This document shows, piece by piece, positions 56,156 through 64,000 of a stretch of 64,000 bases of DNA (position 1 is the stretch's first letter; every line of letters begins with the position of its first letter). The DNA comes from Turnera subulata (lineage: Eukaryota > Streptophyta > Magnoliopsida > Malpighiales > Passifloraceae): contig JAKUCV010007826.1 in assembly GCA_028386065.3 (NCBI GenBank), forward strand, positions 91,850-155,849. Direction: 5' to 3'. A program made the translations under genes and the position numbers. The notes beneath the pieces are model-generated. The model saw nothing but the letters and a program-made list of their open reading frames with translations. It had not been told where the DNA came from and searched no databases.

Positions 56156-56551
56156 TTACATCTTCATAACAATGAACAATATAAGGAGACCAAGCAAAAC
56201 TCCTATAACCAAAATGTGCATTTGGTTTATGAAAACTTGTCCATCGCACTGTGCATTGTTTAACGGTATGCTATGCATTGGAACATTAGACGCATATGCC
56301 ATAGAATTGGTCATTGGGATATTAGTCGCATATGCCATCGAATTGGTCGCAATTGGAGGAAATTGGTCACAATTCTCACAAATCCACCGTTGCTCACTTG
56401 AAATATAGGCCGCATTTGCTTCTTCTTTGGTTTTATACCCTTTGAAAGTGGCATTTGCGAAGCCATTGGTAGACAATTTCACAGCTTCCCAATTGTCAAA
56501 AACCCCATTTTGTCTCCCATTGAACACCACATAATATTTGAACCTAGCCAT
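56156..56551 (-). CDS. RNase H1-type hybrid-binding (Cauli_VI) domain protein with C-terminal membrane segment
   Basis: 131 residues, uninterrupted. Residues 5-49 (KYYVVFNGRQNGVFDNWEAV and on to FKGYKTKEEANAAY) fit the N-terminal hybrid-binding domain of RNase H1, Pfam Cauli_VI, which grips RNA:DNA hybrids or dsRNA. Conserved points seen are YYVVF.GR..GVF..W, NGF..A.FKG and KT.EEA. A WICENC pair of Cys follows (57-61), then a 12-residue tandem repeat (TNSMAYATNIPM and TNSMAYASNVPM, 69-92). Residues 112-130 (HILVIGVLLGLLILFIVMK) are a strong transmembrane segment at the extreme C-terminus, as in tail-anchored proteins. No catalytic RNase H domain. It lies downstream of the Myb and transposase genes on the same strand. 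Confidence 0.78.
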   Translation of the reverse strand: MARFKYYVVFNGRQNGVFDNWEAVKLSTNGFANATFKGYKTKEEANAAYISSEQRWICENCDQFPPIATNSMAYATNIPMTNSMAYASNVPMHSIPLNNAQCDGQVFINQMHILVIGVLLGLLILFIVMKM

Positions 56552-57021
56552 TTAAGAAAAAACCTGCCAAAAGCCAAACAATTTATTGCCCAACATAATT
56601 AATTCCAAGCAAATGACAAAGAAGCAACCTAATAAAGCCATACACTCCACTGCCCAACATATTTAACTGCCAACAAATCACAAGCAAACTAGTAGCACAA
56701 AGGGAAACTAGCAAACCATCAAAACAAGAAAAAATCACAGCCATAAAATCATCAAAACAAACAAGTAATACCTAGTAAACCATCCATATATATCATAATC
56801 ATCATCCATCCATCCAAATACATGCATCATAATGATATTTACCCGAACCTAACTATGAATATCTAACATGATTGGTTAACATTCAAAATGCATATGCTAT
56901 GACATAACACACTAGGCAGACATCCAAAATCGCATAGCAAAATGACTTTACAGTTTTCTACTACCGCATATGTGCAGATACTAAGCTGCAGTACTAATAA
57001 TATTATAAAGTGGCAGCATAA

Positions 57022-58122
57022 TCACTCCCAAAGCAGACTCATGACAAATTCTATCTTCTGGTCTTCATCCAACTCCCAGAAGTACACAACATATTCTGGA
57101 TGCATGCACATCTTCTTCACCATCTTGACAACTTGGCTTACAGTAAGTCCTATTTTCTTGAACTCTTTGCCCAACAAACAGCTTTCATCTTTTCCCATGA
57201 TGGCAGAAGCTAGATGCTTCATGTTCCTCTCCTACTGCTCTATTCCACCAATTATAGCATCCGTTAATGCCCACAGAGCATCATTATTGCTTGCTTTCCT
57301 CTTCCTACTCCCACATGAACCATTAGTTTCCATAGAAGTATCATTGGCCTGACCAGCATTCACAGAAGGCGTATCCATGGGACCACAAAATTACCACCAA
57401 TGGCAGCATTAGAAGTACCTCCAACAGCATTAGAAGTACCTCCAGCAGCATTAGACACCATCATAGTGTCTCCAACCACTTCTTCCATAGCTTCTTCTGG
57501 TACCTTAGCATTAACTCATGTTGCCCTATAATGCCCAAAGATTTCCTTCAGTCTAGGATACAGTGGGAAAGCCCTACCACAGACATAGACTCTGTTTGGA
57601 AATTTCTGCAGCAATAAACATATTGTTAGCAGAATGATTAAGTGTCGAAACTAATGAATCTTGACACACGAAACTGAAAATGAACTATCACTTAAAACAA
57701 AAACTAAAAGTAGTACTGAATATGGGTATCTGAAACTTAAACTAAAAATTAAACATGAAGTAAGAGTCAAACATAAGAAATTGGAAATTGGAAAAAGAAA
57801 ATAATACCAGCAAGTATTCATCAAGGATGTCCTGGCTATCCACAATAACACAGTACCTAGCATCATCCCACCCAAATCCAGAGTAGTTAGCCATGTCAGC
57901 AGCCACACTGTACTTTTGTTTCAGCCTCTTCATTTTATTTTTGACATGTTTCTGCCCAATTTTAGCATTTGGGATTCTAACAGCTAGCTTAGCAACAATG
58001 ATGCCAACAGACCCAGGCCTAAATTGGCCAACATCAACTCGATGGCCATCAACCACCAGCTCCTCTAATATGTCAACAAGAGCAACCTCCTCTTCAGATG
58101 TCCACACTCTCTTATCTCCCAT
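57022..58122 (-). pseudogene. PIF/Harbinger Myb/SANT-like protein (ORF1), two exons, broken
   Basis: The Myb-like partner binds DNA and helps bring transposase to the ends. Exon 1 starts MGDKRVWTSEEEVALVDILE (58122) and carries a Myb/SANT-like domain of the Myb_DNA-bind_3 type: HVKNKMKRLKQKYSVAADMA then SGFGWDDARYCVIV. A GT donor after DEYLL (57809) and an AG acceptor (57606) join KFPNRVYVCGRAFPLYPRLK in frame. A TGA follows GHYRAT near 57516 and further stops follow. The C-terminal part is open again at 57222-57022 (ASAIMGKDESCLLGKEFKKI). Not functional as it stands. Confidence 0.8.
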
Positions 58123-58509
58123 GCCTACAACCTAGTGTAATATTTATATGCAACAGGAAAAAAAAAAGCTACTAAAATTTTAATGCAACAAACTGAATCA
58201 TCAAACATTAAGAAGTTGGAGAAGTTAAGTTGTTACAAATACGATAATCTCTGAATAAAACATGTTCACTTTATTACAAGTACCACAATGTCATAAAAAG
58301 CAATGAATATATTACAAGGAAAAATTCTTAATACAATCCAGTCAACACAATGTCCAATAGAAAATTTAAATAATCCAGCGAACACATTAAAAAATAGAAA
58401 GTTCTCACAATTCAGCAAACACATTATCAAATGGAAAATTCTGAATACAATCCAACCAACACATAATAACAAAGCAGCTACTATCACGAACCGTTAAAGG
58501 AAATGCACC

Positions 58510-60015
58510 TTAAATCATGTTATGAGTGGCTCTCCACTCATCATACATCCTTTGAGCAAGTGCATCCCTTACAGCTATCCATTCCTCACTTGGTAGGATA
58601 GTTGCAATTATTTCAGGTGGAGTATCTTCCTCTCCAACAGGAATAGCATCACCAACAATAGGAGTATTCTCCTCCGGATCATTTGCCATGTTAGTCTTAA
58701 TAAAATTTTGCAATAAACAGCAAGCCATTATTATTCTATCCTGAATTTTAATTGGATAAAATGAAGGGCTCCTAAGGATTGCCCATCTCTTTTTTAGCAA
58801 CCCAAAACTACGTTCAATGATATTCCTCGCTTGTGCATGCTTCATATTGAAAAATTCCTCTCGGTTTCTTGGCATTCTTGGACCACTAGTTGCCCACTCC
58901 TTAAGGTAATAACGAATACCTCTATAAGGAGCAAGGATACCTTCACCATTAGTGTAGCCAGCATCAACCAAATAGAAATTACCTATAAGGCAGCATATAT
59001 ATTCTATTAAGTTATGCTATTATTCTAACCAAAATTGATGTATTTAGGAATTTATATGCAAGAACCTACCCTTAGGGACTTGTAACCCATTTTTCCTTTG
59101 TGACAGCACCACGTAATACCCTTGAATCAGTAGCTGATCCTTCCCATCCAGGGAATACAAAGACAAAATTCATCTCCCTATTACACTCACCTAGTACATT
59201 AGTTGAGATATTACCCTTCCTTGTTCGATACTTTGGTTTATCATCTTCTTGGACAGTAACATCATTGTATATTCCATCTAATGCACCTAGACAGCCCTTA
59301 AACCATTTCCACCTAGGATCAATGCAGCCTTCAAGGACAGGTTCTGTTTTGGCAAACAAATCTAATTGGACTCGAATGACTGACTTTAAAACAGAATGAA
59401 AGTTCCTACTGATTGTCTCACACAAACCTAGTAAATTTAGTGCAGCCCTTAAACATAAATGTACTTTCCATCTAATGCACCTAGACAACCCTTAAACCAT
59501 TTCCACCTAGGATCAGTGCAGCCTTCAAGGATAGGTTCTGTTTTGGCAAACAAATCTGATTGGACTTGAATGACTGACTTTAAAACAGAATGAAAGTTCC
59601 TACTGATTGTCTCACCAAACCTAGTAAATTTAGTTTGGAGGGGCCTATTCTTTTCATGATGAGCAAGTATATAAGTGGATGTTGCAACCTGTTCCTCTAT
59701 TCCTACTTCACCATTTGCAGAAAGCCTCCTTTTAGTCCTAAGTAACTCACACAGCCTAGCAAATGCATTCATGTTCATCCTAAGGTTCCATATGCAATAA
59801 TCATCCGAAGTTTGACACATTCTCTCAATTACCCCTCTCCTAGTTTGATAGAGTGAAAATGTTCTATCTATCAATGGCCTCCTACTACCACCCCTTTGAT
59901 TTTTCTCATGCAAGTATGCAATTACAAACATAGCACAATGCAGTAGAAACTCAAACTGTATCCTTGAAATCACATAAATCACAGCAGCGATTTTTGCACG
60001 GCGATTGCGGTACAT
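58510..60015 (-). pseudogene. PIF/Harbinger DDE transposase, intron and disabling tandem duplication
   Basis: Cuts and pastes the element. Exon 1 (60015-59070) starts MYRNRRAKIAAVIYV and has the DNA-binding region (LIDRTFSLYQTRRGVIERMC). Then FGETISRNFHSVLKSVI, DPRWKWFKGCLGALDG (first catalytic Asp) and FPGWEGSATDSRVL (second Asp). An 87-bp intron (59069-58983, GTAGGT...TTATAG) joins PKG to NFYLVDAGYTN. Exon 2 (58982-58510) has QARNIIERSFGLLKKRWAIL with the catalytic Glu. A 194-bp tandem duplication (units about 59272-59465 and 59466-59659) repeats the first-Asp region and shifts the frame. All three catalytic residues remain visible. Confidence 0.9.
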
Positions 60016-61180
60016 TTCAGTCTAGGCAACAAATAAACAAACCAAAAATGAGTAGCAAGAAATGGATACTACTTGCATTAAGTGTAGCAGCATACACAAG
60101 AACAAATTAATAGTAAAATTATACAACTATACATATAACTATGCAACAATATGGTTCATCATCAAATTAGAAAGAATATTCTACTATACATAATCACGGA
60201 TTAATAAGAACATGATTTCACACACATTATATAAGTATACTTGCTACTAAGAATTTTCAAACATCACGCACATCAAACTCGAAGGAATGAGTATACTTAC
60301 TTCAGTCAAAGTCCAAGTTTCACAAAGACTTGATGCTGTTGTTTCACAAAGACTTGATGCTGCTGTTACACAAATGAAGATAGCATGAGTCGGTGCTTTC
60401 ATTTTAATACAAGCATGACACATTACCAAATGATGTAGAACCCAGAAAGTCAAAGAGGGAGAGGAGAGGAATTTAGAAGAAGAGAAGATAAGAAAATGGG
60501 TTTATTAAATTATAGTTAGGGTTTCATATGAACTGGGTTTAAAATTAGGGTTAGGGTTTATAAAAATTGGGGATATGACGGATTTTGGTTTATAATCCAG
60601 AACACGGAAATTCGAAGAGGAGGAGGAGAAGAAGAATCGAATAATAGATGGAGAAAAAGTGAAGAACATAAGAGGAAAAAATAACATAAACCAAAAAAAA
60701 AAAGAAAATACAAATTGAAGAAAACGAAGGCAAAAAGAAACAAGAGAGAAGGAGAAGGAAAGAAGGAAGAGAAGAAGAAAAAGAAGAAGAGGAGGAGAAG
60801 ATTTCAAAAGGTGAGGCTGAAGCAAGAAAAAAATTGACAAGAAAAAAAAAGGAAGAAGAAGACTCTCACCTTGGCTGCGCAGTAGTGAAAACGAGAGGGA
60901 GAGAATCGTGAAAAAAAATGAAAAGTGTGGAGGATGGCTAGGGTTATGTGAGTGGAGGGTATTTTTGGATTTAGAAAATATGGTGAGGATATTTTGGGGA
61001 TGAAAAATTGCTTTTCTAGGGGACTTGGTTCCGTCCACTCATTTTGCGTTTGACAAAAATTCTGACTTTAGTCCAATGCGCGTTGGACTGAATCCACCTA
61101 AAAAATCCTGGCCCACGACCCAAACACCACCCCCCCTTGGGACCATGTACCCTCGCCCCTGTCCCTTCCACCCGTTCCAA
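60016..61180 (-). other. Harbinger 5' region: leader and promoter of transposase
   Basis: 60440-61020 is purine-rich on the plus strand, so CT-rich in the direction of transcription, as in plant leaders. Open frames such as 61038-60505 have Phe/Leu/Ser-only composition and are not believed to be protein. Confidence 0.5.
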
Positions 61181-61191
61181 ACGTAGCCTAA

Positions 61192-61655
61192 GAAAACTGG
61201 GGATGCAAGAGCTTGAACCACCAAAAGGCCCTATTGATGACATGGTCAAATAGTTGCTCCATTTGTACCGGTTTGTGGGAGAAAATTATTTCGTTCCGAG
61301 ACAGCCAAACTGTCCATAACACCGCTAGACCAAGTAAGACCCATGCTTGTTGGTAGCGTCCAAAACCAGCAACCAATGGCCACTGAATGAGCCATGAAAC
61401 AACATCACGAGGGCAGACCCAGCTTACCCCTCACCAGGTGCAGACTTGAGACCATACATTGCTGACCACCGAGCACCACAAGAAAAGATGTGAGCTATCC
61501 TCAACTACTGTATTGCAGAGAGGACATAAAAACTCTGCCGCCGTGAGAATCCCCACACGAAATAAAGCTGCTCGCGCCGAAAGGCCCCATTGAGGAGGCA
61601 CCATAGGAAACATTCTATGTAAGGGGGCGCAAGAGATGGTTGTTCTGTAAAACAA
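61192..61655 (-). pseudogene. LINE ORF2: zf-RVT region
   Basis: The frame at 61655-61431 has LHRMFPMVPPQWGLSARAAL and LCPLCNTVVEDSSHLFLWCS, the zf-RVT zinc motif (C-X2-C...H...C). The frame at 61376-61188 has AVLWTVWLSRNEIIFSHKPV, the block that follows it (LW..W..RNE..F). A stop between them separates the two. A different LINE family from the copies at 1-1560 and 4949-10766. Confidence 0.82.
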
Positions 61656-61716
61656 AATTTTCTTAGATAGGAAAAACGGCCACTAGGAACCCCCTCTCAA
61701 CCCTTTCAACCTCTCT

Positions 61717-62110
61717 ATGTCCCCTGGTTTTCGGCCTCCACCTCCACTACCGTTTACCTTCAACTTTCTGCCATCCTCCTCAATCCACCTCCACTCTTCA
61801 TCAAACCCTCCCCTCCCTTGGCGTCTACCCTTTTGCCCCGACCCCCACCAACCTACGCCTAACAACCTACCTTGCCAAGATATACCATCAAACCAATCCA
61901 AACCCGATTACATGGCTAAATAGAACAAGAAGTCTATCCTGACAGTGTTGGACAACAACCAGTTGTTCAATGTTTACGTTCAGAACCTCCCGGTGCATTG
62001 GACTACTGTCGACATCCTGTTAGTTGTGGCCGATATTGGGGAAGTTATCGATATCTACATTCCGGGCAAGATATCTAAAAGCGGCAGAAGATTTGGCTTT
62101 ATATGATTTA
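61717..62110 (+). pseudogene. LINE ORF1: RRM domain with stops
   Basis: A Pro/Ser-rich N-terminus (61717-61923) ends at TAG 61921-61923. The same frame continues with LFNVYVQNLPVHWTTVDILL (RNP2-like VYVQNL) and IYIPGKISKSGRRFGFI-stop-F. The last part is an RNP1 motif in which the expected Arg codon is TGA (62104-62106). RRM-bearing ORF1 proteins occur in plant L1 elements. Frame lost afterwards. Confidence 0.72.
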
Positions 62111-62216
62111 AAAAAATCTCCATCGTAGTGAGATTGTTGCAAAGATCTCTTCAGTACCTGTTGCTGGAGGCAGCCTCCTTGCAAATCTAGCTAGAAAAAG
62201 GGCTGCTGGCACCCAT

Positions 62217-63041
62217 TTGCAGTACAAAGTCAACCAACCTTTTCAAGCTATTAGGGTTGTGAAAGGGAAGTCTTTTGCCCAATCAGTCATAGGACATGGT
62301 GAGGATGAAGCATGTAAAAGGAATGATGTATGCTGTGGAGTGGCCAACCTAGTCTTCAACCCTACCCCTGAGACCACAGAATGGTTGAATAGCTGCATTT
62401 TCGGTGTCCTCAGTGAACCTGTGGAGCGGGATGATCTCCAAAACATCTTCATATGTATGGGTCTACCTGGGTTCTCTATCTGTGAAGTCAGTGGGGAGTA
62501 TATCATTATTCTTGCCCAGTCCCATTCATTTAGAGACTCCTTCCTAGCTGATACCCCGGATTGGATACACGAGTACTTCTCCCTTTTTAGTGAATGGCGT
62601 CCAGATGATTGTGCTCTTAGTAGAAAGTGCTGGATCCAATTAAAAGCCCCCTCCCCCCCCTCCCCCCCTCTTCGTGCATGGTGCAAAGATTTCTTTGACA
62701 ATATTAATAGCATGTTCAACAAAGTAGTAAAGTTGGCGGAGGTGACAAAGTCAAGATCCTATTTAGAATTCGCCTATATTCAAGTCTCGACCTCTGTATC
62801 TCAATCGATCAAGTGGGAGGTCAATGTTGATATCAACAAGGTCAATTTCAAAGTCCTGTGTTCAGAAGTTCCGATAGCGAGCATTCCATCCTCTAAGCTC
62901 CCTTCCAAAATGCAGGCCGTCGATGACCTGATCCCCTTTAACCCAAACTCACCCTCCCTATCTCGTAGTCTAATCGGCGCTTGCAATTTAAAAACCTTCG
63001 GTGCTCCCTCGGGAAAGGCGGGTCATCAAGGAGTGCAATAG
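62217..63041 (+). pseudogene. LINE ORF1: DUF4283-like middle region
   Basis: A 274-residue frame. SCIFGVLSEPVERDDLQNIF, then RKCWIQLKAPSPPSPPLRAW and FFDNINSMFNKVVKLAEVTK, match the layout of LINE ORF1 sequence (W.....G.PL.AW....F..I...WG..V.L) usually seen after the RRM. A PSPPSPP insertion from a C-run (62648-62670) interrupts the G-x-P-L region. Frame ends in decay at 63041. Confidence 0.65.
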
Positions 63042-63802
63042 GAAGCTCTTTTGGGGTCAGATCCCTTCCAACTCATGGGGGTTATTGAAAAGGTTAATGC
63101 TCAAGGACGGATGTGTCCGACATCCCGAGGATTCCCTCCAATTGTATCGCCCTCTATTGTTTCAAATAACAACAACAATCATTGTTGGCACTCTACTCCA
63201 GGAAGCAGAGACGTTTCAAAAGCGGCTATAAAGGGATGCTGGCCCCACTCACACCTATCACTCACATGAGCAAATTCTTTCTTTTGCGTAGGTGTGCTTC
63301 CAGTAATGACGTGGCCTTCAATATCAGTTCTAGCGAAATATGCGAATCTTCTGGTACTAAGATTGAGGTGGGCCCATCGACCTTTGGAAAAGGCAGCGCT
63401 TCTAAAAAAATACCTCTCATGGGCGGCCCAAGCCCTTCACTTTAATTCAGGTCTTCTGTTAATACCTTCTTTAAGCCTAGTAGTACAGACAACGATCTTA
63501 TTGGGCCAATACTCAGCCCGGATAGCACCCACTTTTCAGAAGATAACCTAATAACCTTAATCGAGAAGAAAGTCCTAGTGGCCCTCCAAAAGAAAAGCTT
63601 CAAGAAGAAAGAGAGAAAGTATAAAACCTTCAATAAACTTACTAGCATTATGTCTACTAATACTCTGGGGGATTTAGACATCAAGAGGTGCAATAGGCGA
63701 TTGGAAGAATCTGGTATGATAAAGGTGAACCACCATCTTGATCTGCCGGTTCTAGACTATGAGGCCGAAGCTGAGCTTACGCTTCAAATGGGAAATAACT
63801 TG
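63042..63802 (+). pseudogene. LINE ORF1 C-terminal remnant
   Basis: Open only in short overlapping frames (63182-63445, 63294-63551, 63578-63808). No domain recognised; basic KKKSFKKKERKYK-like stretch near 63590. Assigned to the LINE by position. Confidence 0.4.
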
Positions 63803-64000
63803 TGTTAGAACCTATGTCTTCATGGTTCACTTATTACAGGTTTTGATAAATGACAAACCAAGATCATAACCAAGATGAAGCAAAAAGAAATCAAGCAAAC
63901 AAGTACTCAACCAAAGTGATCAAGAATTCAAGTGAAGATATGATCAAGAGTTGAAGTGCAAAGAAGAGCAAGAGAAGTTAGGACCTATTTGTACAAGGTA
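63803..64000 (+). mobile_element. Start of a SIRE-type LTR, cut by window edge
   Basis: TGTTAGAACCTATGTCTTCA onward. It shares CAGGTTTTGATAA.TGACAAA, ATGAAGCAAAAAGAAAT, TGATCAAGA.TTCAAG and the ...TTTGTACAAGGT end with the minus-strand reading of the element A LTR (31151 leftward to about 30950). So it is a plus-oriented LTR of the same lineage, inserted into the LINE ORF1. Confidence 0.82.

Larger units (their letters stand above)
55502..61188 (-). mobile_element. PIF/Harbinger DNA transposon with three ORFs
   Basis: 5687 bp. Left end GGCTGCGTTTGGAAC and inverted right end GGCTACGTTTGGAAC form the TIR. TAA flanks both sides (55499-55501 and 61189-61191), the 3-bp TSD of this superfamily. 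All genes are on the minus strand: DDE transposase (60015-58510), Myb/SANT-like ORF (58122-57022) and a small RNase H1-type hybrid-binding ORF (56551-56156). Direct subterminal repeats lie just inside the left end. The transposase is broken by a tandem duplication, so this copy is probably immobile. Confidence 0.93.
55336..61680 (-). mobile_element. LINE 3' part split by a Harbinger element
   Basis: Minus-strand LINE coding sequence at 61192-61655 continues after the Harbinger insertion at 55498-55345. With the duplicated TAA counted once, the reading frame stays open across the junction to a TAA near 55365. It is followed by AATAAA and eight A (55344-55337). This supports a 5'-truncated LINE whose 3' end was hit by the DNA transposon. 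TSD of the LINE itself not found. Confidence 0.68.
61690..63802 (+). mobile_element. LINE 5' part with RRM-type ORF1, truncated by an LTR element
   Basis: Plus-strand ORF1 of an L1-type LINE. The 3' part (ORF2) is not in the window because an LTR retrotransposon begins at 63803. The left border near 61690 is not defined by a repeat and lies head to head with the minus-strand LINE. Confidence 0.65.

Noticed and set aside
56156..56551. Integrated caulimovirus gene, because the domain is named Cauli_VI
   Set aside because: Only the small hybrid-binding domain is present. It is shared with cellular RNase H1 proteins, and no viral movement, capsid or RT gene lies nearby; the ORF is within Harbinger TIRs.
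60505..61038. 177-residue ORF rich in Phe, Leu and Ser
   Set aside because: Low-complexity translation of a CT-rich leader inside the Harbinger element; no conserved domain.

Overview
The window is plant nuclear DNA, almost certainly from a eudicot, and gene-poor. Nearly everything recognisable is transposable element: SIRE-type Ty1/copia elements with an extra env-like ORF, a Tekay-type Ty3/gypsy chromovirus with ~2.6 kb LTRs, plant L1-type LINEs (DUF4283 or RRM ORF1, then EN-RT-zf-RVT-RNase H), Mutator-like and PIF/Harbinger DNA transposons, tRNA-derived SINE-like pieces and probable Helitron ends. I found no ordinary single-copy host gene, rRNA, tRNA gene or CRISPR array. One 893-base run of N (39456-40348) interrupts the sequence.

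Layout. 1-1560: 3' part of a minus-strand LINE. 2096-3671: probable solo LTR. 3749-4649: short TRIM-like element. 4949-10766: near full-length, decayed plus-strand LINE between imperfect target-site duplications (TSDs). 12095-12943: 5'-truncated LINE. 13139-17319: non-autonomous Mutator-like element with a perfect 9-bp TSD, itself carrying a deleted SIRE-type element (13500-16675) reduced to LTRs plus an intact env-like ORF. 17762-54208: a block bounded by Helitron-like ends. Inside it lie an AT-rich tandem array, a complete gypsy element (18788-28767), and a SIRE-type element B whose 5' flank and LTR are tandemly duplicated. One LTR copy of B is split by an 11-kb minus-strand SIRE-type element A (29803-40954), and the gag of B is split by a second Mutator-like element (45124-46333). 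55336-61680: minus-strand LINE 3' part split by a 5.7-kb PIF/Harbinger element (55502-61188). 61690-63802: LINE ORF1 with an RRM. 63803-64000: start of another SIRE-type LTR that leaves the window.

How the parts work together. In each retroelement gag, protease, integrase, RT and RNase H serve copy-and-paste replication; most copies here are broken by stops, frameshifts or deletions. Four parts are less routine. (1) The Harbinger element has, besides Myb-like and DDE transposase genes, an intact third ORF joining an RNase H1-type hybrid-binding (Cauli_VI) domain to a C-terminal membrane segment. (2) SIRE element A carries about 30 copies of the 10-bp palindrome ACATCGATGT, clustered upstream of the LTR TATA box and again upstream of the env-like ORF. 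(3) Between the pol and env-like genes of A lies an antisense ORF with its own promoter-like upstream region, fused to a LINE endonuclease fragment. (4) A deleted SIRE element keeps only its env-like ORF open.
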